From Phorcus lineatus (taxonomy: Eukaryota; Mollusca; Gastropoda; Trochida; Trochidae), in the NCBI GenBank assembly GCA_921293015.1, contig OV121081.1, forward strand, positions 23,253,158 to 23,317,157: 64,000 bases of DNA, read 5' to 3'. Each line of letters opens with the position of its first letter. Position 1 is the first letter of the stretch. Positions 14,801 through 25,699 of this stretch are shown here, in pieces. A program made the position numbers and the translations under genes. The notes beneath the pieces are model-generated. The model searched no databases. It saw only the letters and a program-made list of their open reading frames with translations, and was not told the DNA's origin.

Positions 14801-16160
14801 CGACATGGGACATTTCCCTCTGTTCAACATCGTACAGCAAGGATAGAGGAGACTTAGGATTGTGAAATATGCCTGGTGGAGTCTCTATTATAAGCAATGT
14901 TTCTAAGTTGGCTTTTCTTGATGACCGATCTAAAGACAGAAACACAGCAAACAATGGTTTGAAGGGTCCTCTACTTTTGTCCGCGTCTTACGTGACAAAT
15001 GCTTCAGTCAGGCGATCAGGAAATTCTTGTGTAAAAACAACACTGGTTTCCTCGATTTTGAAAGAAACCTCTACTTTTGCATGTACTTCAAGCAATATGA
15101 AAAAAAGTAGTGATCATGTTTCCTTATGTTTTGTTTAGTAAGTTTGTCGGATAAAAGAAATTACAAAGTCAAAATTCTCGATGTTAACTGTCATGGATTA
15201 AAAGTAGATGAAAATCATCATCAAAGGATTCATGTGGTGTGAATATCGTGACAACGGTAAATCAGTAAAGACAAGCTTATGACAATTTGTCTGCGATGAA
15301 GACTAATCCTATCGTGCAAGTTCAATATATGCTATTGAACATACGTGACAGGTATGGTAAAGAAATTACATGTGCCTGTCAAACATACATCTTCTGTCCG
15401 ACACACATCGACGAATCCATTGTTAGAAACAGTGGAGTGTGAAGATACGCGTGAACTAAGAGACAGGTAGACGTAAGACTTACAAAACTAACAGCCCAGA
15501 TCGTGCCATGTATACTCAGTTCAGGTTTAGGTATCAGTTGCTGGAAATATTGGGCGTGATCATGTCCTTCCTTTCTTTTGTAAAAAATCGATGCGGATCG
15601 AAATGTTTTTTTTGTCTACCTATGGTTGTATATCAACTTTGATATTTAGTCAGGTATCTGCATTCATGAAATAGTTAGGAACGATGCAATGACCCAAAAT
15701 AGAACAGAAACATATCTCCAAAGTGAATGTCTTTACATTTGTCCATCAAAAAGAAATTAAATTGGTTATTTGTAACCGATCACATTGGAATGCTATCCTT
15801 TGAATCTATTCGATATAATGTAGACTAGTTTGCATACAACATCTGTGATGTCTTCACGTTTTGTCGTCAAAGATGATTTCACCCGACTCCCCTTCCACAT
15901 TCCATCATATCCCTTAATAAAAAAGCTAATCATAAATCTTTCCCATCCTTGATTAATCAGCCCAGTAAGGCCTAGATAATAACGACATCTTTACCAGCGA
16001 CGTCAATTGTTTGAAACTTCTTTTTAATGTACATGAATTACAACTTGGAAATTTTTAATCTTCTTGAGGTTCTGTCTCCCTGTATCACTAAAGTTGTATT
16101 CAAATTAACTTGTTTTTCAATTCCATTTCACTAAAAAACACCTGTGACATAGTCAACCCT
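11819..16160. other. Gene-free AT-rich DNA
   Basis: Short frames (12064-12261, 12719-12970, 13556-13738, 14869-15138) have neither domain similarity nor paired splice sites. Exons downstream of the signal-peptide exon at 18233-18299 (-) would be expected somewhere below 18.2 kb, but I could not identify any. Confidence 0.4.
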
Positions 16161-16161
16161 T

Positions 16162-16390
16162 TCCACCTAACGAGCCAAGCGTTTGAGGTTCTCCTTGTCT
16201 CCCACCTCCAGCCATCCCAATGTAAGATTGAGGGCACGCTAGACCCGTCTATCCCCCTAATTTCATCCATCTCCATCTAAACAAGTCAAGCGGTAGATGC
16301 TCTCCCTGTCTCCCACCTCCAGTTAACTCCATGTATTATTGAGGTCACCTTATACCCGTCTCCCTCCCTGATTGATTTGTCATTAAAAGT
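16162..16390 (+). repeat. Diverged 110-bp tandem duplication
   Basis: Two units start at 16162 and 16272. Shared words in the same order are CAAGCG, TCTCCCACCTCCAG, ATTGAGG, ACCCGTCT and CCCT..ATT. The pair is pyrimidine-rich on the plus strand and shows no coding sense. Confidence 0.7.
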
Positions 16391-17663
16391 TGTCACTTGA
16401 TACACTGGACCACGCCACTAGATTCTAGTCTGCCTCGGACACCTCAGTGACCTCGGGATGCCTCAGGCTGACGCAGACTTTTGAAGCGAAGAAATGGACG
16501 TGCTATATCTGGTCACTGACCCATGACAGGCCGAAGTTCAATAACACCAGAAGCCCGTTGCTGACATGAAAAAACCCGTCATTGTTTGATGAGGTGAACA
16601 ACACCGTTTATCCACGAACCACAATGGCATATGTTTTACATACTTCAAGTGTAAGCTATTTGAGTGTCTTATTTCTGAATGTTGATCAATAGACGACAAG
16701 ATAACAATTTAAACACTCTTTGTGGTTATTGATCTAATAGAAAATAAGGTACAGACTGTTTTCTAGGCAAGTGAAAACTCACCGAGATCTTCTAATTAAT
16801 CTATTTTTGAGTTAATAGAACACATCAACCAATTTTACAAGTTTGAAGTATGTACAATTTGCGTCAATTACTTAATCTGTGGCACTGTGTAAGTGTTACG
16901 AAACACTTTAAATTGTCTACCAGTTAGAATAAGGGCTTAAATATAAAATCACTTGAAAACTCTTAACGTGAGTGACTATGCTTCCATGCATTGATAAACT
17001 CATACACTTGACAAAACCAAATTTGTTGATAAACGCAAACACTGGACAAAACTAGAGTTGTTGATAAAAAGCTTTCACTGGAAGAAAACAATAATAATTG
17101 GGGGTTACATCACAAAATTGATCCCGATTGGACACGTTATATAACACAGTGCTCACACTCGGGGTGTGAAGTAGGCCTACTCGTCGTTAGCACACGACAA
17201 GTAAAAGGAGCAAATGGCAGAGCAAGCTGAAATGTGACATTTTTATTGTCAAGTACATTATTTTTACGTTTATCTCGAGTCTGGCATTGATAGCCCCCAT
17301 AACATATACTTCCCTTTAAATGCTCCTTTGTGATCATAGTTGTCGCCAGATACAGTGATAGATGTTCTATCTGATGTATTATATTCCTAAGTGTTTACCT
17401 AGCTGTTAGTTTAAGTAAACATGCATACTGGACAAATAGATGGTATTTCATAATTTATCCGATCCATTAATAAACAAGTTTTAAAACGTAAGTACAGTAT
17501 GTTAGATGATGATCTTATAATGTCAGTTATTGCCTCTTCCTACCCTTACATGAGAACATTCCACAACTTTATAAAGCGATTCTCACTTCAAAAGACATTT
17601 CTTGTTAAGACAATTAAGCCATTGCGAATTCATGATCGGCGTGGGAAAATTGTGCCTCGAGTC

Positions 17664-17762
17664 AGCATGCACGTGAAAATTGAAATCTGATTGCTTCACG
17701 TAAACATGATAATAAAGGGAGTGAGCATTAACCTTGTCGAACTCTAATTTCACGTGCATGCT
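17664..17762. repeat. Short inverted repeat (CACGTGAAAT arms)
   Basis: Arms at 17664-17680 (AGCATGCACGTGAAAAT) and 17747-17762 are inverted copies of about 15-16 bp around a ~66-nt spacer. Each arm holds an E-box-like CACGTG. It could be a small MITE remnant. Confidence 0.45.
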
Positions 17763-18232
17763 AGGGTCTTTCTTATTCGAAGTCTCAAAACCATGGTAAT
17801 TAACATCCAAAAGACTTACGCAACGATACATTCCTATTACCTAAAAGGGCCGTGCGACATTTTATTGTAAACATGCGTTTATAATGCAAAACAAACTAAT
17901 CATGTTAAGTCCAGTGGTCAGTGAAGTTTTACTTTTTCAGTTCAAGGGAATATTTGGGGTAATAGGGTAGTATATACCCAAGGGATGTGACGATGGGAAA
18001 GGGGTGTGTCACCTTTCAAGGTATAATTCCGTGCTTGACAGTTTACGTTTATGTTTTAACATAAACCTTAAAGACATAACTTTGTCAAAACTAAAGGTAT
18101 ATTCACATGTGCAATATAACATACGACAATATGGCACAATTTTGTGTCCCTAACCTGGCCAGAAGGCGATTCTAACATGATTGATGAATCTGCCAAGGAT
18201 CAAAAACGCATGCAAAAATGTACTAAACATAC

Positions 18233-18299
18233 CTGTAGTTGATTGCCCCCTTGCTAAAGCTGCCCACGTTAAAAGCACCAGAATCCAGTACTGTTCCAT
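18233..18299 (-). CDS. Candidate first coding exon with signal peptide
   Basis: From an ATG at 18297-18299, the minus strand encodes 22 residues beginning MEQYW, followed by the hydrophobic run ILVLLTWAALA, a polar ARGQ and STT. This is a classic signal peptide with a plausible cleavage site after ARG or AQ-like residues. The frame then runs directly into ACAG/GTATGT, a strong 5' splice site, leaving a phase-1 intron. Phase-1 introns after signal peptides are typical of extracellular multi-domain proteins (Ig, EGF, lectin and similar), so a secreted or membrane protein is inferred; the family cannot be told from this exon. A TATA-like element lies about 60 nt upstream. The remaining exons should lie at lower coordinates, on the minus strand or outside the window. 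No mature domain is visible. Confidence 0.55.
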
Positions 18300-18354
18300 T
18301 GTTGTGCATATGTTACAATAGCATAGTAGTGTTTCCTAAGTCTTCAGTTCACAA

Positions 18355-18372
18355 TATAGCTATATACAAACG
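18355..18372 (-). promoter_or_regulatory. Possible TATA box for the signal-peptide exon
   Basis: Minus-strand TGTATATAGCTATATTG is centred on TATATA at 18361-18366. This would place initiation about 30 nt downstream (near 18335) and leave a ~35-nt leader before the ATG at 18299. A weaker TTATACC lies at about 18470. Assignment is by position and motif only. Confidence 0.3.
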
Positions 18373-18569
18373 TTCACAGAGAGCTCACACACACGTCCAG
18401 TGAGTCTCAGCACCTCGTCTGACTAACGAAGCGAGACGGTTCGGTAGGTGGCGTTGTAGAGATGAAGGTATAAGCAGGCCCTCTTCTTTCATTACAGTGC
18501 ACTTGGAGTGTTTGTCTCTTACTGCTTATTGGTTAATGACGGTGGTTAAGACAAAGATAGGCACGGATT

Positions 18570-20160
18570 GTGCACGCCATTGTCAACAGAGAGGCGTGAC
18601 CGATCCCTCGTCTCCCCTGTAGAAAGGGAGCGCTCTGTCCTGTTTCGGACCCAGTATGTAGTCGCCTCTCGAAATGTTAACATTATTAAAATGCTTAACG
18701 GACTGACATTTTGAACAAATATGTTTAAACCTTGAACCCTAGCTGTTAGGTTTAGGTTTAAAAAGATATCTAATTTTTTTAACTTCTCAATGTATATGAA
18801 TGATTCGAAACACAACTCAACAACACATTTTCAAATTAGCCTAAAATTATACAGGTGGAATAATTGAGTTAACACTTTACATACGGAGATAACTGTTTAG
18901 TTATGCACTTGGCCTTTTCTTTATCCTGTCTCAGCCTTGTATTTCTCTTTCTTAACAAAGTATTCCTTACTATTCATGGTCTACATAAAGTAAACTTTAA
19001 TAGGTGGCTTTGTTAAATTTCGTGCAGAATGTCTCTTATTATGACCGAGTACTTTTCAATAAACTTTATAAATGTGGGAAATGTGACTCTGAAGCAATTA
19101 TAAGTCTAACCAAGGATTTAAATAGGTCTATACACGTCCTTGGTCAAACTTAACTGATGCTTCAGATGACACCTTCGCTAAATGCGAAATCTTAGCAATA
19201 CATCAATTGTTTTCTTCTATGGGTTATCTCAGTACAATATTATTAACCTGCGCAGAGTCGGACTTGGTTGAGATTGTTTTCTGTAGACTCCTTGCAATAC
19301 TTAATGAGATTAATGCAGTGACCGGCACCAACTAAGACGGATTCGACCCCTGGTCCATACAGTTTGGGTCAATGTTCCTAGCCAAACCCAGACGTCACTC
19401 CACCCATTCAGAATGTGTGCCTCTGAATGAAATAGCGAGTGTTGTGATGAGATTGAAGGTTGACCGTCACCTCGTGAAAACAAACAACTGCATTAGGACG
19501 TCTTCTCTGCGGTTAAAAGTCAGAACGAGTCGAATGCCGATCGCTGGAGTCACAGCAGTAGTGTTGTGAAGAGTTACCTCCCTGAACGTCTTGTCTTTGG
19601 ATTAATGAGTCAGCTCTGTCGACCTTTTCTTGGTTAAACCTAAACTAAACTTGACTTAACGGTGAACTGTTTCCACAAAAACGGTCTCACACTTGCACGG
19701 AAGTAATTTGAAAGGTATTTGACTGCGTCAATGAAAACAGGTTACCTTGATCATGAGGGTTCCACATTGCTTTGACGATGAGAGTCCTGCATGTCATGTA
19801 AGGACTAGAGAATCATAATTGAATATCATAATACAGTAGGCTATGCAGAGACCATGTTATCTTCACTGACTCTTATCTGAGGTTTTTGATGTTGTAAATG
19901 GAAGATGTGTTTTATCATCCAAAAGTGGCCATACAGTGGATATCGCTTATATGAGAGCAAGCCTCGTGTTGATATATGACATCAGAAAACACTTGGGTGA
20001 GATTCTGTAAACAGATAAAAAAAAATGACGCATGAACACACCCTACTACAAAAGTATATTTCAATCTGTAGAACTCCTTCAATAACCTGTTATCAATCAG
20101 ACAATTTTTTGGTTGAGGTGACGGCTGGTTGTTCATGGTTATGTGTGATTCAGCGAAAGA
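18570..20160. other. Gene-free DNA
   Basis: No supported gene. A GGATTCGACCCCTGG sequence near 19340 vaguely resembles a Pol III B box but has no matching A box. Short frames at 18546-18815 and 19372-19569 lack support. Confidence 0.4.
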
Positions 20161-20184
20161 CAAGTCGTTATGTAATGAGGTACT

Positions 20185-20770
20185 AACATACTCACACATA
20201 CATACAAACATAGATACATGAAAACACGCACACATATACACAAATACATACATACATGCATACATTCTTATATACATTCATACTCACACATACATACAAA
20301 CATAGATACATGAAAACACGCACACATATACACAAATACATACATACATGCATACATTCTTATATACATTAATACTCACACATACATACAAACATAGATA
20401 CATGAAAACACGCACACATATACACAAATACATACATACATGCATACATTCTTATATACATTAATACTCACACATACATACAAACATAGATACATGAAAA
20501 CACGCACACATATACACAAATACACACATACATGCATACATTCTTATATACATTAATACTCACACACACATACATACAAACATAGATACATGAAAACACA
20601 TACACAAACACATACATACATGCATACATACTTATATACATGAATGCTTACATACATACATTCATACTTACATACATAAATACAAACATAGCCAAAAATA
20701 CACACATACATACATAAGTACATTCACACATACACGTACACACATACATACCCACACATACATGAATACA
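20185..20770 (+). repeat. 92-bp minisatellite rich in CATA/CACA
   Basis: The marker CTCACACATA recurs at 20191, 20283, 20375, 20467 and 20559, exactly 92 bp apart. Near-identical units are followed by about 200 bp of degenerate CATA/CACA microsatellite. Each unit itself is built of CATACATA and CACACATA words. The Cys/Met/Val/Tyr-rich frames on the minus strand (19915-20277 and 20648-20848) are translations of this repeat and are not genes. Confidence 0.93.
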
Positions 20771-22080
20771 TAAAAAAGTCTCCGGGTATTGAAAGAGCCC
20801 TGCGTATTCAATTACGTTGATGTAGTAAGATGACATGAAGGAAAACATGTTTACTCTATCGTCAGACGTACTGCACTGAAGGGAGTCGTAAGTGAAGTTT
20901 TTCTACCACAACATTATGTTGTTACCAAATGGCGAAGGACACGATTTAAATCGAGCATATATAAGAACACATTTTATTGTGTCATGAGGTATAATGAAAA
21001 TGGAAAACATTTATGACGGCATGAAGATTTTAATGAAGTTTTTTTTGCTATGATGAAGTTGAATTTTTTAATAGTTACTTCAGAGGATATCAAATCAAAA
21101 ACTAGTTTGAAGAATGATTATGAATGAATAGTTGACACACAGAAGGACAAGAGGAATGGTGAACATACTAAAGTCTTGTTGTATCGGATCTTAATTATAA
21201 GAACATCAATCCCCAGTATAAAGTCTCAAACAACCACATCCACTGTAGTTGATCTCTGCATATACTTAAGTGATGTCATTACGTTGACTCAGGCTACTTT
21301 TTTAATGATTTATGTTAGTCAAATTCAAAAGCGAATTAACCGTTTATCTTCGCAGAAAACGTCAAAGTTATAGCGGAAACATGCTTTTTTGTTATGTAAT
21401 GTCATCGTCAAACTTGAAAATATGAAATCATTGTTAAAAAAAATTTGATGTGTTGCACTGCTTTCCATATAAAATGTTTTTTGTAATCTTGCCTTTAGAC
21501 TTAAGTAGAAGGTAAAACGGCTAATATTGCATTTGTCATTTTCACAAGACACACGGCATTATAGCAAGTGTTTGAAAGTGCGGCAATGGGTCAACATGTG
21601 CAAGCCAAAGAGATAACTTCCAATTACTATTTAGGTTCCAAATGAACGAAGATCGCACTCATTTAGAAATGTAGAGACTTGTCTCGAATAACAAATTATG
21701 ATTGTATTTTTGGGAAAGATTCATTGTATAATATATAAACCTCTTAATTATATATATTAGCGTTCAAACTTCAAAAAAACTTTATCATGCAAGGTTGATG
21801 CTCTTTTGTTGAAATAAGACAAAAATGTTTTTTTAGTCACCGATGGTTTACCACAAACACAAGACTGTATGGCTACATTAAAAAAAAAAATCAAAATTCT
21901 CCATTGACAGATAGTGGGAGTGTTGAGATCGTCAGATCACATGATGGCTGCACTCAAAACAAGCAGTAGATTTTATTAGAATTGTGCCTCAGTTTACCGA
22001 GCAGAACAATTGAGTACCTGGTTGTGCACTGGTGGTACAGTGATTAGTAACCATAAAGCGCTTAATCGTCCGCAAGGTTA
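20771..22080. other. Gene-free AT-rich DNA
   Basis: Nothing recognisable was seen. It contains A/T homopolymer runs and two chance frames at 21176-21373 and 21325-21552. Confidence 0.45.
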
Positions 22081-22151
22081 TTTATTATGTAAGCTTATTT
22101 TTCCAGCAATCCGATTGGTCGAGAAGCGGTCACGTGTCAGTCGACAGTAAA

Positions 22152-22292
22152 CAATTATTGACTTCAAGTGAGGTTGATCCAATGATTTATCGACCTTGGA
22201 CATGTGATATTCACAGAGGCGAAGCCGAGGTGAATATCACATGTCCAAGGTCGATAAATCATTGGATCAACCGAGTCTGAAGTCTATAATTG
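22152..22292. repeat. Long fold-back element F1
   Basis: Arms 22152-22213 and 22231-22292 (62 bp each) are inverted copies. The inner 42 bp on each side (22172-22213 and 22231-22272) match perfectly, and the outer 20 bp carry a few mismatches. The 17-nt spacer 22214-22230 (CAGAGGCGAAGCCGAGG) is itself partly palindromic. Weaker pairing continues outward: GATTGGTCGAGAAGCGGTCACGTG near 22115 against the reverse complement of the 22450-22490 stretch, with asymmetric spacing. Transcribed RNA would form a very stable hairpin. It is probably a non-autonomous mobile element, since its outer end ..GTCTATAATTGT is shared with F2. Confidence 0.88.
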
Positions 22293-22706
22293 TTTTATTA
22301 TATGAAATATGTCTTACACTGCCATTCTTCTGCTATTTTTGGTAGACTGGGGTTTTCAAAATCTATTTTTATCCACCGGAGGTGTTTGGATTGTTATATC
22401 AACCTCTCGCGATCCACACAGGTTGACATCACTTGACGTCATTGCTGTCATGTGACCAGGTAGGCCAATCAGAAAGACGGAAATAACTCATTGATATAAT
22501 AAAAAAGCATATTGACTTCACTCCGAGTCCGACCAAAAGTGATATTGACTTGAAACAGACATAATGACGTCAAACCGTTGTTACATGACGTCATGCTATT
22601 GTTTTCGTGACGTCATTTGACCTTCATGTTGAACAATTGATCTAAAATGCTGTTCATGACTGTAGTTTTTCTTTCCTTTTCGTATATATATCGAAACATA
22701 ATAAAA

Positions 22707-22850
22707 CAATCATGGACTGGTGAATTCGGTCAATACCTGTTTTTATAGACCCGAGGAAAGCAATATTGACCTCGGACTTCGTCCTCTGTCAATATTGCTT
22801 TCCTCGGGTCTATAAAAAAAGGTATTGACCTCATCACCAGTCTATAATTG
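22707..22850. repeat. Long fold-back element F2
   Basis: Arms 22707-22770 and 22788-22850 pair over about 63 bp with few mismatches, and the inner ~30 bp (from TTTTTATAGACCCGAGG to AATATTGAC) match almost completely. The spacer 22771-22787 is 17 nt (CTCGGACTTCGTCCTCT), the same length and style as in F1. The right outer end GTCTATAATTGT is also the right end of F1, which supports one family. The interval between them (22500-22560) holds a degenerate CTCCGAGTCCG and TATTGACTT, like a decayed third copy. Confidence 0.88.
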
Positions 22851-23040
22851 TATAATACTTCTAAGGAGGTAAGAATGAAAAAAGGAGTGTTATTTGACAT
22901 TAATAATTTGTGTGGCGCTTAGAGTCCGGCGCAATGTAAGTATCCTCATTAATTAATTAATAAAGAAACGGTATATTGGCTAATTCCACGCTTAATGGAC
23001 TGAGATTGAGTTCATTTGTATGAGACTTGGGAGGGGCGGC

Positions 23041-23090
23041 CGGAGGGGGAGGGGGGGGGGGGGGGGGGGGTGGTGTCGGGAGGGTTTAAG
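23041..23090 (+). repeat. G-tract including a run of 20 G
   Basis: The tract contains GGAGGGGGA followed by twenty consecutive G residues (23051-23070), then TGGTG and CGGGAGGG. It could form a G-quadruplex in vivo, and its length is prone to sequencing and replication slippage. Confidence 0.85.
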
Positions 23091-23179
23091 CTGAGTTCGT
23101 CAAGGTAGGGCGAACTGCAAATAATTTTAAGTTTTAGTTTCAAAGTTTTCAGCTTTATTGAAATTATTCATCTTTTTAA

Positions 23180-23425
23180 TGAAGTTGTTTTGAGGGCGTA
23201 TATAACAAAGGTGTTTGACATCGAATGGCTAATCAAAGGTCATATTGTGACAGTTGATGTGAAATGTGATGAGCGATATTCATTATACATTTGTTATGCA
23301 TTTTATGTAACTCGTGTCTCGTAAGCAATATGTCTGGATGCTATGTTTTACCGGTTTTTATGTGGCAATATTATATGAATAGCATGTGACACGTGAATAA
23401 AACATGTTTCTTCTTCTTCTTCTAT
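23180..23425 (+). mobile_element. Probable LINE 3' end with (TTC)n tail
   Basis: AT-rich sequence ends in GTGAATAAAACATG followed by TTTC(TTC)4. An AATAAA just upstream of a short simple-repeat tail is the usual end of non-LTR retrotransposons, which are copied from their 3' end and so often leave only this part. No reverse transcriptase frame is visible upstream, so the element is 5'-truncated or decayed. The left boundary is a guess. Confidence 0.5.
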
Positions 23426-23812
23426 AATACCCTTCCTGGTCGAAGAAACGTGTTGATATTGCGAAATGCGCACCAGATCAGGGTTGCATCGTGCCCAGTG
23501 TACTCAATTGTAACGCCTTATTGAATTAGAATATCAAAAACTAAGTTGATCAAGCGACCTCATCTTGACCAATCATAGTGCAGATATCATGTTTTATTAC
23601 TCACCCGTGTAAGATATCGCAGTGTAATATTTATACGGCGATATTAAACTAGTGTAATACCGCTGCACGTATGACGTCATAATATTGTGTGGTTGTGACG
23701 TCATAATCTTCGCACCGCCGTCACAATGGCGGCCAAGTCGAAGAAATGCTTCATTCAGTACACTTTCGGCAATCATGCTTGATAACTGAGGTCAGGTAAT
23801 AAACAGAATAAT

Positions 23813-23939
23813 AAACTTCCTTCAATTTAATACTATTTTATTACACTCGTTAATGATTTGGTATTAAACTCGCTTTCGCTCGTTTTATACTTAATCATTA
23901 CCTCGTTTAATAAAGATAGTATCAAATGGAAGGTCGTTT
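23813..23939. repeat. Fold-back element F3 (imperfect)
   Basis: Arms 23813-23868 and 23883-23939 are inverted copies of about 56 bp with scattered mismatches and small gaps. Both contain TTTGATACTAT-like and TAATGATT blocks. The spacer 23869-23882 (CTCGCTTTCGCTCG) is another CTCG..TTCG..CTCG palindrome like those of F1 and F2. It is more decayed than F1/F2 and its arm sequence differs. Confidence 0.75.
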
Positions 23940-24639
23940 AGTATCCTCTATATATGTGATACATCTGACATTTCTCCTTATCCGACATTTTCGCCAGGTT
24001 CTAAGCCTTGTTTGTTTCGGGATAATGCGTTGTATATTGCTCTCGCTCTGGCTCTGTAAATACCAAACTTAAAGCAATGGTGTCATTATCAAAATAATGT
24101 CACTCACAATGTCCTTATCACTGTAGCAGTTTATCAATGAGTTACCGATATATCAATATACAACGACAGAACTTTGATGGTTTATTTATGTTGTATGATA
24201 ACTTTGGCTCCCTCTGCATGTAACAATCGTATAACATATTCATGTAAGTGTTCTCCATGTAACATAGAATGCCGATCAAGCTAAGGTCTGTGTAATTGAA
24301 ACTAGTTTAAACTGTTGATTTAGTCCATGCACAGCTAGAAAAGTTTAGTTGTCCCGTGTATGTCCACATGTTTGATGTTTACCTTGCGACTGTTAGTATT
24401 CGGTGGTTGTACAGTACTCGCTTGATACTGCAAGGTTATTGTGTTTGTGCTTCTCTTTTAATTCATTCTCATGCTCTGCTTTAATGCTTCAGATTCCATT
24501 CTATAATCTCTAGTCCCAATGAAACCTGTTTGTCCCTGACCTTGTTTTTGAAAAATCCTTCTTCATTTCTCTTACAATGTCTGTCCACAGCATATTAGTT
24601 TGATTTTCTTCATTATTTTTAATGTTTAAATGTCTATAT

Positions 24640-25245
24640 ATCAAAACCTATTTTCTGGTTCTCTGATTATTTCCTACCCTTTTCTCCATCTCTGTGTCCT
24701 ATCTCTTCATCTTTCTTTTGCAAACCTTTACTCTTCATGTATTATCGCCTTCATCTTTCTCACCCTCTCCCTCAATCTCTCCTTCTCTTATCCATATCGC
24801 CGCTAATGGCTGAAATATTGCCCAAGCGGCGTTAAACAATAACTCACTCACTCACTCTTATCCATTCTCTCCATAGTCTCATTCTCTCTATAGATATATC
24901 TCTCGCCCTTACTCTCGAACTCTCTCCCTTTCTTCTCCGTCTCTCTTCTAAAATCCTTTCTTTATCATATCTCTTCGTACCTCCTAACCATTCTCCTGAT
25001 TTCTGTAAAGTCTCTTTCTCTTCATATATGTACACCTTTATATCTCACCATATCTTCATATCTCTCTCTGTCACCCTATTCTCTCAATTTTTCTATCTCT
25101 CATTCTTTCTTCGCGACTTTCTTCTCTATCATCCTTTTCTCTTTATATCTGGTTCAAACATCTTCACTGAATATTTCTATCCCTCACTTTTTATCCCCAA
25201 CTGTCTACCATTTCATAATCATAAACCCGGTCCTACAACATTGTG
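24640..25245 (+). repeat. Pyrimidine-rich tract
   Basis: Nearly all plus-strand bases are C or T (TCTCTC, CTTTC, ATCTCT words), as at 1-330. It continues more weakly at 25430-25700. The frames on either strand (24844-25035 and 25028-25255) are low-complexity. A retroposon fragment has inserted at 24796-24854. Confidence 0.8.
24796..24854 (+). mobile_element. 5'-truncated SINE/LINE fragment with 11-bp target duplication
   Basis: A 59-bp insert (..GAAATATTGCCCAAGCGGCG.. then TTAAAC and an ACTC-repeat tail) is flanked by a perfect direct repeat CTCTTATCCAT (24785-24795 and 24855-24865). A perfect target-site duplication plus a simple tail is the signature of target-primed reverse transcription. 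The core resembles the 3' end of a SINE family common in abalone genomes (recognised from memory). Only the tail end was copied, so this is a severely 5'-truncated insertion. Confidence 0.85.
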
Positions 25246-25699
25246 TGTATTATAAACGACATTTTTTTACAAATGATTTCCCAAACACGAGTTCTTATTC
25301 TAAATAACCCAAGTCCCTTCAATTTTTAGAATTGTCAATTACGACATTTTCCTATGAAATATCTTCTATTTCCAATTTGCATCACTATCATTCTCAATTA
25401 ATTTGGTGCTTTTTCTTCCAACGTAAGTACCTGTCTACCTTGTTTATTTAATGTATCTTTATCTCGCTTCTCAGTCTCCTTTCAATGCATTGTATCCGCC
25501 TAAAACTCTTCTATCTCTCTTCCTTCATCTTTTTATAGCTATCTTTCTTATCCGTCTTTATTTTTGTCTATCCTTGTCTGTATCTGTCTATAGACGTCCC
25601 CCATTGAGACATTGATCTCTCTTTATCTATCTAAGTTTTATTGTTCTCTTTCTTTTATCTCTTAATATTTCTAATTCCATCTCTTACTTCCACATATCT

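Noticed and set aside
19325..19400. Another tRNA-derived SINE (B-box-like GGATTCGACCCC)
   Set aside because: No A box at the right spacing and no second copy in the window.
19915..20848. Cys/Met/Val/Tyr-rich minus-strand frames
   Set aside because: They are translations of the CATA/CACA 92-bp minisatellite.
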